This document shows, in pieces, positions 1 through 6,629 of a stretch of 8,537 bases of DNA. The stretch is from NCBI GenBank assembly GCA_009703975.1, contig WLFB01000039.1:1-8537 (forward strand). The letters run 5' to 3'. The position numbers and the translations under genes are program-made. Every line of letters starts with the position of its first letter. Positions within the stretch are counted from its first letter, which is position 1. The notes under the pieces were generated by a model that did no database searches, was not told the DNA's origin, and saw only the letters and a program-made list of their open reading frames with translations. Source of the DNA: Actinomycetota bacterium. Lineage in GTDB: Bacteria; Actinomycetota; Acidimicrobiia; Acidimicrobiales; Ilumatobacteraceae.

Positions 1-1
1 G

Positions 2-1477
2 AAGCAGCTAATCGATCAACAGGCACTAAACGAGTTGTTGGTCTTAGCTAGAGATTTGCAAATTGTTGAACAATTCACTGAGATGCGCAATGGTCTCAAA
101 CTCAATTTTACTGAGCAGCAATCGGTTCTTCACACAGCGTTGCGTGCAGATATTAATACTTCATTGATTGTTGACGGTGAAGATGTAGTTGCTGAAGTGC
201 AAGCTGAACGTAAAGCCTTGAAAAGATTTGTTGACGCAGTTCGAACCGATAAAAGGTTCAGAAAAGTCATAAATATTGGAATCGGTGGCAGTGATCTTGG
301 TCCAGCACTGATCTACGACGCATTGTTTGGTACTTACAATTCTGAAGTTGAGTGTGTATTTGTCGCCAATATTGATGCTCACGAGATCAAATCAGTATTA
401 AATAAGTGCATCGCAGCCGAGACTTTGTTCGTTGTCTGCTCGAAATCTTTTAACACCGTCGAGACATTGAGCAATGCTCGCATTGCCAAACAGTGGCTTG
501 CGGAAAAACTAGGCGTTGAAGTCGGTGACAAAGTTCTTGCTGAGCATTTTGTAGTCGTCTCGGCATATCCGGATCGTGCCGCAAAGTCGGGCGTAGTTGC
601 TGCAAACTCTTTTAAGATTTGGCCTTGGGTTGGCGGTCGCTACTCGATTTCGTCGGCGATGAGTTTGGCGCCGATGATTGCATTTGGCGCCGATATTTTT
701 GATGAGTTCCTTGCCGGAATGCGAACAGTGGATGACCAGATGCAACATTCTGCACCAGAAGATAATCTCCCGTTAATTCTTGGGTTGATAGACGTCTGGA
801 ACTGCAGCGTGCTTGGGCACACAAGTCAAGCCTTCGTGCCGTATGCGCACCAACTTAAATTATTGCCAAGTTATTTACAACAATTAATAATGGAGAGTAA
901 CGGTAAATCGGTGCAGGTTGACGGTGAGCCGACTTCAATGCGAACCTCGCCGGTCGTTTGGGGTGGTGTAGGTACAAGTGCGCAGCACGCGTTTTTTCAA
1001 ATGTTGCACCAGGGTACTGATGTAGTGCCAGTCGAATTCATCGGGTTCGCGCAACCAACCCATGATGAAATTTCGGCACACGACATTTTAATTGCCAACA
1101 TGTTTGCACAATCGAAAGCTCTGGCATTTGGACGATCTCAGGCAGAACTAAAAAGTGAGAATGCTGATGATGAAAATATTAAACATCGCGTAATGCCTGG
1201 TAATCGGCCGTCAACTACTGTGCTCGCATCTAATTTGTCTGCTCGAACGCTCGGGTCGTTAATTGCGATGTATGAACATCGGGTTTTTGTTCAAGGAGTT
1301 GTTTTTGGTATTAATAGTTTTGATCAGTGGGGTGTTGAACTCGGCAAAACTCTTGCCACCGAAATAACTAGTTCACTAATAAATCCATCCAAAAATGGGG
1401 AGAGCTTTAAAGACTCGCAAGACTCGTCAACTCGAGGGCTAATTAACTGGTATCGCTTGCATCGTAGTAATCGTTAG
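2..1477 (+). CDS. pgi: Glucose-6-phosphate isomerase, 5' end cut by the window
   Basis: Cytoplasmic enzyme that interconverts glucose-6-phosphate and fructose-6-phosphate in glycolysis and gluconeogenesis. The frame is open from base 2, and alignment from memory with E. coli Pgi (about 549 residues) places the first residues near position 60. About 60 N-terminal residues therefore lie outside the window, and the TTG codons at 35 and 38 are internal. Visible landmarks are the sugar-phosphate-binding stretch NIGIGGSDLGP (about 275-307), VGGRYS (about 629-646), the catalytic Glu in MESNGK (codon at 893), the catalytic His in QHAFFQ (986), and the C-terminal signature FDQWGVELGK with the active-site Lys (1346). 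The end, SSTRGLINWYR, matches the family. All key residues are present and there is no frameshift. The stop lies 18 bases before pafB, with no terminator visible between them. Family assignment is near certain. Confidence 0.97.
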   Translation, partial: KQLIDQQALNELLVLARDLQIVEQFTEMRNGLKLNFTEQQSVLHTALRADINTSLIVDGEDVVAEVQAERKALKRFVDAVRTDKRFRKVINIGIGGSDLGPALIYDALFGTYNSEVECVFVANIDAHEIKSVLNKCIAAETLFVVCSKSFNTVETLSNARIAKQWLAEKLGVEVGDKVLAEHFVVVSAYPDRAAKSGVVAANSFKIWPWVGGRYSISSAMSLAPMIAFGADIFDEFLAGMRTVDDQMQHSAPEDNLPLILGLIDVWNCSVLGHTSQAFVPYAHQLKLLPSYLQQLIMESNGKSVQVDGEPTSMRTSPVVWGGVGTSAQHAFFQMLHQGTDVVPVEFIGFAQPTHDEISAHDILIANMFAQSKALAFGRSQAELKSENADDENIKHRVMPGNRPSTTVLASNLSARTLGSLIAMYEHRVFVQGVVFGINSFDQWGVELGKTLATEITSSLINPSKNGESFKDSQDSSTRGLINWYRLHRSNR

Positions 1478-1483
1478 ATCACC

Positions 1484-1495
1484 TACGCTGGTTGC
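1484..1495 (+). promoter_or_regulatory. Putative leaderless -10 element of pafB
   Basis: TACGCT (1484-1489) fits the TANNNT -10 pattern. Six bases separate it from the GTG at 1496, so transcription could begin at the start codon itself. No Shine-Dalgarno sequence precedes this GTG. No good -35 is seen. The same hexamer occurs 7 bases before the gpsA GTG. It lies in the pgi-pafB gap, so pafBC could be transcribed alone as well as by read-through from pgi. Confidence 0.5.
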
Positions 1496-2446
1496 GTGCC
1501 TCTGAAAATCTCTCAAGCTGAGCGAATGCTAAATTTGCTAGCCCTGCTGGTAGATCGAAATCGGCCACTGACATTGCGTCAAGTTCGCCAAGAGTTAGGC
1601 AAGCAATATCCGAATAGTAATGAGGCAGCGCGAGCCGCATTTGAGCGCGACAAAGCGGCGCTCCGTGAGATGGGTATACCGATTGAGACAAAAACTTTGG
1701 GCGGTGATGCGGCCGGTGAGGTTACATATTGGGTAAATCGTTCAAATTATGAGTTAAGCGATTTGAAACTTTCGGATGACGAACGAATCGCGCTTCAACT
1801 TGCGGTAGCAACGGTCAGACTTGGCGCCCAACACGGAGAAGAAGCGCTTTGGAAACTCGGCGGCGAAAAAGTTCTAAGACCAACAGCAGTAAGTGTCAAT
1901 ATTGGGTTCGTCGATCAGAACATGAGTGCGATTACCGATGCTGTGATGCAACGGCGAACTCTTAACTTTGATTACAAAGGCGAAAAACGCCAAGTCGACC
2001 CTTATGGAATGTTGTCAAGAAGTGGATTTTGGTATCTAATTGGTTTTGATCATTTGCGAAAAGATCAGCGAGTATTTCGTGTCGACCGGATTGAAGGCAA
2101 AGTCACCGCATCTACGATTCGCGCATTTAAAACACCGGTTGGATTCGATGTCGCGGCTGCTGTACCGACTGAAAAAGAAATGATGGCAGCGGGTGACGGC
2201 GAAGTTACAACAGCAACCGTGTTGGTAGATGCCGCACTTGTCGCTGGAGTTCGAAACGAATTTGGCAGTGCTGCGATTATTAGAGAGCGTGCAGATGGAA
2301 GCGCCGAGTTCGCGATTCCTTGTGCAAATATGTCGGCCTTTCGACTGTGGTTGTTTGCAATGGTTGAAAGTGCTGAAGTTTTAGCGCCAGCATCAGTGCG
2401 CGAACAAGTAATGCAGTGGCTTGAAGAATTGGCAGCGGGTAAGTGA
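1496..2446 (+). CDS. pafB: WYL-domain transcriptional regulator, PafB-like
   Basis: 316 residues, GTG start. An N-terminal winged helix-turn-helix (about residues 7-60, beginning SQAERMLNLLALL, typical of PafB) is followed by a WYL domain (about 145-205, with FDYKGEKRQVDPYG, the FWYLIGFD motif and FRVDRIEG) and a C-terminal WCX-type region (about 230-316). In mycobacteria PafB and PafC form a heteromeric activator of the RecA/LexA-independent DNA-damage response, and the WYL domain is thought to sense single-stranded nucleic acid. The tandem pafB-pafC arrangement supports this identity over a generic WYL regulator. Mycobacterial pafBC follow the Pup ligase gene pafA; here the upstream gene is pgi, so the link to the proteasome locus is not visible. 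Start choice rests on the -10 element 6 bases upstream and on family N-termini. Confidence 0.9.
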   Translation: MPLKISQAERMLNLLALLVDRNRPLTLRQVRQELGKQYPNSNEAARAAFERDKAALREMGIPIETKTLGGDAAGEVTYWVNRSNYELSDLKLSDDERIALQLAVATVRLGAQHGEEALWKLGGEKVLRPTAVSVNIGFVDQNMSAITDAVMQRRTLNFDYKGEKRQVDPYGMLSRSGFWYLIGFDHLRKDQRVFRVDRIEGKVTASTIRAFKTPVGFDVAAAVPTEKEMMAAGDGEVTTATVLVDAALVAGVRNEFGSAAIIRERADGSAEFAIPCANMSAFRLWLFAMVESAEVLAPASVREQVMQWLEELAAGK

Positions 2447-3510
2447 TGCGAACTAATAAGACCGTTAAAAAAACTGCTAAGAAAGTCGCGGCTAAAAAAC
2501 CAGCTAATAAAACTGTTAAGAAAACAGCTAGAAAACCAGTGCGCAAGTCTGGTCGGCGCGGGCCGCGCAGTGCAGCCCAGCGTGTGACGGGGCTCCTTGT
2601 GATGTTGCCGTGGATTATGCAGCGCAAACGCGTGAAGATTTCGACGATGGCCAAGCAGTTCAATCTCACAGAATCAGAATTGATTGAAGACTTACTGATG
2701 GCTTCGGTCTGTGGAGTACCGCCGTATACCCCAGACGCTTTGATTGACGTATATATGGACAACGGCATGGTCATCGCCGAGGTTCCACTTTTATTCTCTC
2801 GCCCACTAAAACTGAGCACTGCTGAACTATTTGCGATTTCGGTGATGGCCCAAACGGCGTTGCAATTGCCTGGTGCCAATAAAAAAGGGCCGCTGTCGAC
2901 GGCGCTGGCAAAAATTGCTCCACTGATGCCAACGGGTGCAGAGACAATCAAGGTTGAATTGCCGCGAGCAAAGCTTGTCAAAGAACTTCGTGAAGTAGCA
3001 GCGACGGGCGAGCGATGCGACATCGAGTATTTTTCGCCTGCCTCCCAAAAGCGCTCTAAGCGAATAATCACTGCGCGAAAAGTTTTTGAAGATTCGGGTC
3101 GTTGGTATGTCGCAGCCGATGATCATCAATCTGGTGAAGATCGCATTTTCAGGATTGACCGAATTGAGCAAGTCAAACCAGTTGGTATTTTTGATCAACT
3201 TAACGAACAAGATGAGCAAGATCAGCAGTGGTTTTCAGAGCAGATGTCGCAGGTAACTTTGCGCGTTGAGCCCTCGGCACGGTGGATTGTTGAGTCTTAC
3301 CCCTATATCTCGCGAGTTAATAAGCGCATCAAAAACATCGATGTTGTTGATATCACGATGTCGATCACATCTCAACAATGGCTTGGCCGTCTGTTATTGC
3401 GTGCAGGTGGTGGCGTGAAAGTTCTTAAGCCTGTCGAGTATCAAAACCTTGGCAAGAAATCTGCCCAAACTGTTTTAGATCGCTACAAAAAAAGTGGCAA
3501 AACCACTTAG
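2446..3510 (+). CDS. pafC: WYL-domain regulator PafC with a lysine-rich N-terminal tail
   Basis: 354 residues from ATG 2446, which shares its A with the pafB stop (TGATG) and implies translational coupling; GTG 2443 would add one residue. Residues 46-100 form a winged-helix region that matches PafC (VTGLLVMLPWI, then VCGVPPYTPDALIDVYM). The WYL domain follows at about 190-245 (IEYFSPASQK, GRWYVAADD, FRIDRIEQV), then a WCX-type C-terminus. It should pair with PafB as a DNA-damage-responsive activator. Unusual: the first 41 residues hold 18 Lys/Arg and no acidic residue, a histone-H1-like tail I do not expect in PafC, with an internal repeat of NKTVKKTA(K/R)K. The stop is one base from the stop of the convergent exonuclease gene, and the last codons contain that gene's likely terminator. 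Confidence 0.88.
   Translation: MRTNKTVKKTAKKVAAKKPANKTVKKTARKPVRKSGRRGPRSAAQRVTGLLVMLPWIMQRKRVKISTMAKQFNLTESELIEDLLMASVCGVPPYTPDALIDVYMDNGMVIAEVPLLFSRPLKLSTAELFAISVMAQTALQLPGANKKGPLSTALAKIAPLMPTGAETIKVELPRAKLVKELREVAATGERCDIEYFSPASQKRSKRIITARKVFEDSGRWYVAADDHQSGEDRIFRIDRIEQVKPVGIFDQLNEQDEQDQQWFSEQMSQVTLRVEPSARWIVESYPYISRVNKRIKNIDVVDITMSITSQQWLGRLLLRAGGGVKVLKPVEYQNLGKKSAQTVLDRYKKSGKTT
2455..2535 (+). repeat. Duplicated 10-codon basic motif in the PafC tail
   Basis: NKTVKKTAKK is encoded at 2455-2484 and NKTVKKTARK at 2506-2535, 51 bases (17 codons) apart. The copies differ at five codons: four silent changes and one Lys-to-Arg. The amino-acid sequence is thus better kept than the DNA, which suggests selection on the protein tail rather than a recent slippage duplication. 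Confidence 0.75.
3487..3508 (-). terminator. Intrinsic terminator for the exonuclease gene, inside the pafC 3' end
   Basis: Read on the minus strand, AAGTGG (3508-3503), loop TTTTG, then CCACTT (3497-3492) form a 6-bp stem. The T run continues through 3487 (seven T in all, two of them in the stem). It begins 3 bases after the exonuclease stop. On the plus strand no T tract follows, so it acts in one direction. The stem is short, so strength is uncertain. Confidence 0.55.
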
Positions 3511-3511
3511 G

Positions 3512-4102
3512 TTAAGCCCCGAAATGAGTTGCCAGCTGTTCGGCAGTCGTGATGTTGTGACTTCGAAGTAGGTGAGGCAAAACCAGAGCGGTCCCCAAGG
3601 CATCAGCAAGAGCGTCATGCGGACGACTCACGACGACGTTGTAGCGCGCAGTTACATCGCGCAGCCGATGAGATTGCGAGCGCTTTGGGTCTAAGGCTCG
3701 AGAAAGTTTTAATGTGTCAAGCGGGCCATTCAATTTGATTGTTGTCTTGGCGCGGGTTGCTTCTCCAGTGAGAAACGCGATATCAAATTTTGCATTGTGT
3801 GCAACAAAAATAGTATTTGCGAGATAACTGTTGAGTCGCTCAAGCATCTCACTTGGGGTGATACCGCGTCTTAGGTTGCGTCTCGTGATGCCATGAATTT
3901 TAAAAGCGCCGAGACGACCTGGCTTCCAGAAGTTGCGTCTGACAAAAGTTTCGTATTGTTCTTCTATGGTGCCGTCATACTTAGAGATCACAACACCGAG
4001 TTGCAATACATAATCGTCAGTGCCAGATAAACCGGTGGTTTCGGTATCAACAACGGCGAACCTAATTTCTTCGAGCGAGTTATTTGCTAAAGCACTAATC
4101 AT
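3512..4102 (-). CDS. DEDDh 3'-5' exonuclease, DNA polymerase III epsilon-like
   Basis: 196 residues from ATG 4102. The three exonuclease motifs of the DnaQ/DEDDh superfamily are complete: ExoI DTETTG (D19, E21), ExoII HNAKFD (D107) and ExoIII HDALADA (H162, D167). The family uses two metal ions to remove nucleotides from 3' ends of DNA or RNA. There is no BRCT, helicase or GIY-YIG domain, so it is a stand-alone exonuclease; whether it proofreads with a replicative polymerase, works in repair or trims RNA cannot be told. The start is chosen because TACATT lies 7 bases upstream, matching the leaderless pattern elsewhere in the window; TTG 4111 would add three residues. Last gene of the minus-strand run, 39 bases after the epoxide-hydrolase-like gene. 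Confidence 0.88.
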   Translation of the reverse strand: MISALANNSLEEIRFAVVDTETTGLSGTDDYVLQLGVVISKYDGTIEEQYETFVRRNFWKPGRLGAFKIHGITRRNLRRGITPSEMLERLNSYLANTIFVAHNAKFDIAFLTGEATRAKTTIKLNGPLDTLKLSRALDPKRSQSHRLRDVTARYNVVVSRPHDALADALGTALVLPHLLRSHNITTAEQLATHFGA

Positions 4103-4115
4103 TGATGGCAATGTA
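4103..4115 (-). promoter_or_regulatory. Putative leaderless -10 element of the exonuclease gene
   Basis: On the minus strand TACATT (4115-4110) fits TANNNT and lies 7 bases before ATG 4102, with no Shine-Dalgarno sequence between. It would give the gene its own promoter in addition to read-through from whiB. No clear -35. Confidence 0.4.
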
Positions 4116-4141
4116 ACTAATGCGTGTTGTAGTGACGCGAC

Positions 4142-4603
4142 TTATTTAGCAGCAAGTGCTTTAGTAAAAATCTCACGATCAAAATAGTCTCGCCATAACG
4201 CGATTTTTCCATTGCTGATAACGAACAAACCCGCGACGTCAAGATCCACCCATCGGCCGTCTATTTCAAATCGGTCAGTGCGTTCGTTCATTACAACTCC
4301 GTGCTCTAAGTCGCCACTCGAGACTTGGTGGTGGATTAGCCACTCGTAGGCACTGCATTCAGCGAGAAAACCGCCAAGGGTTTGTTCAATTGCGGATCTA
4401 CCAAAAACTTTTGTGATCGGCACATTGTCATATTCGCAGTCATCTGAGACCATCTCAAGGGCCGCAGTGAGACGATGCCCTTGAATTGATTCAATGAATG
4501 TAGTTACGAATGCATCTGGATCTTTCGGCAGGTTTGATTTCGGTTCTGAAGTCTCTGTTGATTTCGGTTCTGATGTTGTCCGAGATTTTGGTCGTAAACG
4601 CAT
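4142..4603 (-). CDS. Limonene-1,2-epoxide hydrolase-like protein (SnoaL-like fold)
   Basis: 153 residues from ATG 4603. After a charged linker (residues 6-25, with SEPKS twice) the protein has the small alpha+beta fold of limonene-epoxide hydrolases, relatives of mycobacterial EphG. The full catalytic set can be assigned by spacing with Rhodococcus LEH (Y53, N55, R99, D101, D132): YDN gives Y58 and N60, NERTD gives R108 and D110, and WRDYFD gives D139. This favours a true epoxide hydrolase, adding water to an epoxide through the Asp-Arg-Asp triad, over a non-catalytic SnoaL-like protein. The substrate is unknown. TTG 4633 would add ten residues, but neither start has a good ribosome binding site. 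It lies 51 bases after whiB on the same strand, probably in one transcript. Confidence 0.8.
   Translation of the reverse strand: MRLRPKSRTTSEPKSTETSEPKSNLPKDPDAFVTTFIESIQGHRLTAALEMVSDDCEYDNVPITKVFGRSAIEQTLGGFLAECSAYEWLIHHQVSSGDLEHGVVMNERTDRFEIDGRWVDLDVAGLFVISNGKIALWRDYFDREIFTKALAAK
4534..4573. repeat. 16-bp direct repeat, 24-bp period, in the hydrolase linker
   Basis: ttgatttcggttctga occurs at 4534-4549 and 4558-4573, exactly 24 bases apart. In the minus-strand protein this encodes SEPKS twice, eight residues apart, in the unstructured N-terminal linker. The copies are identical, so this is probably a young slippage duplication. Confidence 0.7.
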
Positions 4604-4654
4604 CCAACAATCATGACACGCCAGCCATGTCAAACTTGGTGTTGCTAAAGGCGG

Positions 4655-5047
4655 TTAATTTTTTATTAGAGATTTTTGAAGTTGTCTAGCGCGAATACCG
4701 ATTGGTGCGGCAACTGTGAACCCCGCAAGGTGACGCTGCTCTTCGCTTTCTCCACCCCAGTAGCCGTATTCGTGGTGCTCACGGGCAAACTTTAAACAAT
4801 TTGCCTGCACCGAGCACAACAGACATAATTTTTGTGCTTTTATTTCACGACGCTGACGGGCTTGTGGGCGCTCAGCATTCGGGGCAAAGAAAAGTTTCAT
4901 TTTTCCCTTGCAGTTTGCTGACTGACCCCAATTAATTATTTCGCTTACTGATGTTGGTTCTTTGGCTGTCTTTAGTTTCGAGACATTGAGGCTAAAGGCC
5001 CGATCAATCTTCGGGTCACAACTAGGTAAAACCTGTGTGATTAGCAC
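4655..5047 (-). CDS. WhiB-family iron-sulfur transcription factor
   Basis: 130 residues from GTG 5047. Four cysteines are spaced C-x28-C-x2-C-x5-C (residues 46, 75, 78, 84) with the first in NWGQSANC, followed by the WhiB turn GYWGGESEEQR (95-105) and a basic tail (RARQLQKSLIKN). WhiB proteins are found in actinobacteria and their phages; they bind a 4Fe-4S cluster, sense redox or NO, and usually act with the principal sigma factor. The N-terminal 40 residues before the domain are longer than in most WhiB proteins. GTG 5047 is chosen because TTGACT-18-TACTCT ends 7 bases before it; TTG 5077 would give 140 residues. Which WhiB subtype this is cannot be told. A downstream hydrolase and exonuclease follow closely on the same strand. 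Confidence 0.88.
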   Translation of the reverse strand: MLITQVLPSCDPKIDRAFSLNVSKLKTAKEPTSVSEIINWGQSANCKGKMKLFFAPNAERPQARQRREIKAQKLCLLCSVQANCLKFAREHHEYGYWGGESEEQRHLAGFTVAAPIGIRARQLQKSLIKN

Positions 5048-5084
5048 TAAGCGGAGAGTACGCCTACTAAGGGACAATAGTCAA
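5048..5084 (-). promoter_or_regulatory. Main whiB promoter, probably leaderless
   Basis: On the minus strand, -35 TTGACT (5084-5079), an 18-base spacer and -10 TACTCT (5060-5055) precede GTG 5047 by 7 bases. The -35 differs from TTGACA at one position and the -10 fits TANNNT. This is the best sigma-70-type promoter in the window. A start at TTG 5077 would lie upstream of this transcription start. Confidence 0.6.
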
Positions 5085-5087
5085 GTT

Positions 5088-5116
5088 ATTTTATTTGCAA
5101 TAACTACAAATGTCTA
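5088..5116 (-). promoter_or_regulatory. Possible second, upstream whiB promoter
   Basis: On the minus strand TAGACA (5116-5111) and TAAAAT (5093-5088) are separated by 17 bases; each differs from consensus at one position. The -35 and spacer lie inside the inverted repeat at 5093-5124, so a protein bound there would block this promoter. It would give a leader of about 35 bases to GTG 5047. Confidence 0.4.
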
Positions 5117-5124
5117 TTGCAAAT
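5093..5124. promoter_or_regulatory. Perfect 10-bp inverted repeat, operator candidate upstream of whiB
   Basis: ATTTGCAATA (5093-5102), a 12-base spacer, then TATTGCAAAT (5115-5124). Arm centres are 22 bases apart, two helical turns, as for a dimeric regulator. It is centred 61.5 bases before the inferred whiB transcription start, between phoH and whiB. No T run follows on either strand and the arms are AT-rich, so a terminator is less likely. Confidence 0.55.
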
Positions 5125-5141
5125 TACTGTCGTGAAATTCA

Positions 5142-6578
5142 TCACAGTAGTTCGGCCGCGAGACTCGCTACTTCGCTGCGCTCACAGGCTTCAAGGGTGA
5201 TATGACCAAAACAGCTTTGACCTGCAAAAGCCTGCACCAGCACGGCTAACGCATTATTCGATTCACCCATATACGGTGCGTCAATTTGACTGGTGTCACC
5301 GGTGAAGATCACTTTGGTACCGTCACCAATTCTGGTCAAGATCGTCTTAAGAGTCGTTGGCTCAAGGTTTTGTGCTTCATCAACCACGACAATTTGGGCT
5401 TGCAAACTTCGTCCGCGCAAGAAAGTCACCGACTCAAGAGTTAGTTGACCGCGCGCGATTAAGTCGTCAATCAGCCCACGGGCATCACGACTCGAGCGGT
5501 CATCTGTTAGCGCAACTACTGCATCGTGAATCGCCGACATCCACGGATCAAGTTTTTCTTCAAGACCCCCAGGCAGAAAACCCACATCGGCACGACCAAC
5601 TGGCACAAGTGGTCTATAAACGGCAAGTCGCTCATAGCGGTGCTGCTCAACTACTTGCTCAAGCCCAGCGGCAATCGCGAGCACGGTTTTTCCGGTACCG
5701 GCGCGACCGTCAAGGGCGACGACCGTAATCTGTGGGTCAAGCAGAAGTTCGAGCGCAAAACGCTGTTCTTTGTTTCTGGCTCGAAGACCCCATGCTTCGG
5801 GGGGTGATTGTTGGATCAGGCGAAGTTCGTTGTCGTGGCAACGGGTTAGCGCCGATTGAGATCCGCATCGTAAAACTGCGAAATTATTTTCATACAAACT
5901 TGCGGCTTGCGCAATATCTGATTTTTCGATGCCTTCTGTTTTGTAGAGATTGTCGATTACTTCAACCGTTGTGTCATAAGTTGACCAACCCATCGGCCGT
6001 TCATTTCGTCCGCCACTGACTGGTTGATGCTCGAGCGCAGTTAATCCAAGATGGGCAGCTTTAATTCTCAGCGCGGCATCATTTGAAACAATGCATGTCG
6101 GAGAAATTGCAGCCTGGCCTAAAGCGGCACCGATAATTCTGTTGTCTGGCACCTTCGGGTCGAGCCCATGCTCGATTAAGAGATGGTTCTGTATTCCGTT
6201 TACTTCAATCTGCACGGTGCCACTAGTTTTGGTGCCGTTTATTGGTGTCGGATCTTTTAGTGAGCCGCCTGCTTTGCGGCGAAGATCTTCAATTGATCGC
6301 AGTGCGCTTCGTGCTGATCTTCCGACGTCATCCATTCGAGTTTTTAATCCGTCAAGTTCTTCAATAACTGTTAACGGAATAACAATTGCGCAGTTCGGAA
6401 AAGAAGTTAAACAGTTTGGATCAGCGACGAGCACTGAAGTATCCAACACGACTCGCGAACCAACTGGAGTCGCGAAAATTTCTGCGATTTGCGCAAGAGT
6501 TTTTTCAGAAAGTGAGTTTTGTGTTGACAACGAAATTAAGTGTGGTCGGTGTCGTCGTAGCGATGGTGGATGGTTCAC
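5142..6578 (-). CDS. PIN-PhoH fusion: RNase/ATP-dependent RNA helicase, PhoH2-like
   Basis: 478 residues from GTG 6578. The N-terminal PIN nuclease domain (about 40-185) has its acidic residues D46 (VLDTSV), E73/E74 (VIEELD), D145 (DNRII) and D167 (SNDAA). A linker leads to the PhoH ATPase, beginning RNKEQRFALELLL (about 268-281), with Walker A GRAGTGKT (291-298), Walker B VVVDEAQN (397-404) and sensor TGDTSQID (426-433). Mycobacterial PhoH2 proteins of this architecture couple RNA unwinding to cleavage, and all residues for both activities seem intact. GTG 6578 is chosen because GGAG lies 9 bases upstream; ATG 6605 has no ribosome binding site and is preceded in frame by TAA. It is divergent from hup and lies 94 bases upstream of whiB on the same strand. 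Confidence 0.9.
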   Translation of the reverse strand: MNHPPSLRRHRPHLISLSTQNSLSEKTLAQIAEIFATPVGSRVVLDTSVLVADPNCLTSFPNCAIVIPLTVIEELDGLKTRMDDVGRSARSALRSIEDLRRKAGGSLKDPTPINGTKTSGTVQIEVNGIQNHLLIEHGLDPKVPDNRIIGAALGQAAISPTCIVSNDAALRIKAAHLGLTALEHQPVSGGRNERPMGWSTYDTTVEVIDNLYKTEGIEKSDIAQAASLYENNFAVLRCGSQSALTRCHDNELRLIQQSPPEAWGLRARNKEQRFALELLLDPQITVVALDGRAGTGKTVLAIAAGLEQVVEQHRYERLAVYRPLVPVGRADVGFLPGGLEEKLDPWMSAIHDAVVALTDDRSSRDARGLIDDLIARGQLTLESVTFLRGRSLQAQIVVVDEAQNLEPTTLKTILTRIGDGTKVIFTGDTSQIDAPYMGESNNALAVLVQAFAGQSCFGHITLEACERSEVASLAAELL

Positions 6579-6619
6579 ACCAAAAATCTCCAAAAGAGCG
6601 AGCATTTATTGGTTTTTTT

Positions 6620-6629
6620 AGAAATTTCT
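6620..6629. promoter_or_regulatory. Palindrome AGAAATTTCT near the phoH start
   Basis: Perfect 10-bp palindrome, 42 bases upstream of the phoH GTG. The same 10 bases recur at 6928-6937 before hup. This may be a shared binding site for the divergent pair, but such AT-rich palindromes also arise by chance. Confidence 0.25.

Noticed and set aside
35..40. TTG codons as the start of pgi
   Set aside because: The frame is open to the window edge and upstream residues still align with Pgi, so the gene begins outside the window.
2280..3071. Long minus-strand frame of 263 codons opposite pafB and pafC
   Set aside because: It is antisense to two well-recognised genes, shows no family motif and mirrors the lysine codons of the PafC tail.
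4655..5077. whiB starting at TTG 5077
   Set aside because: The best promoter places transcription start downstream, at about GTG 5047; the longer form would need the upstream promoter and has no ribosome binding site.
5093..5124. Inverted repeat as a terminator of phoH
   Set aside because: AT-rich stem, 12-base loop and no T run after it; it fits an operator better. A weaker repeat, TACTGT and ACAGTA (5125-5149), at the phoH stop also lacks a T run.
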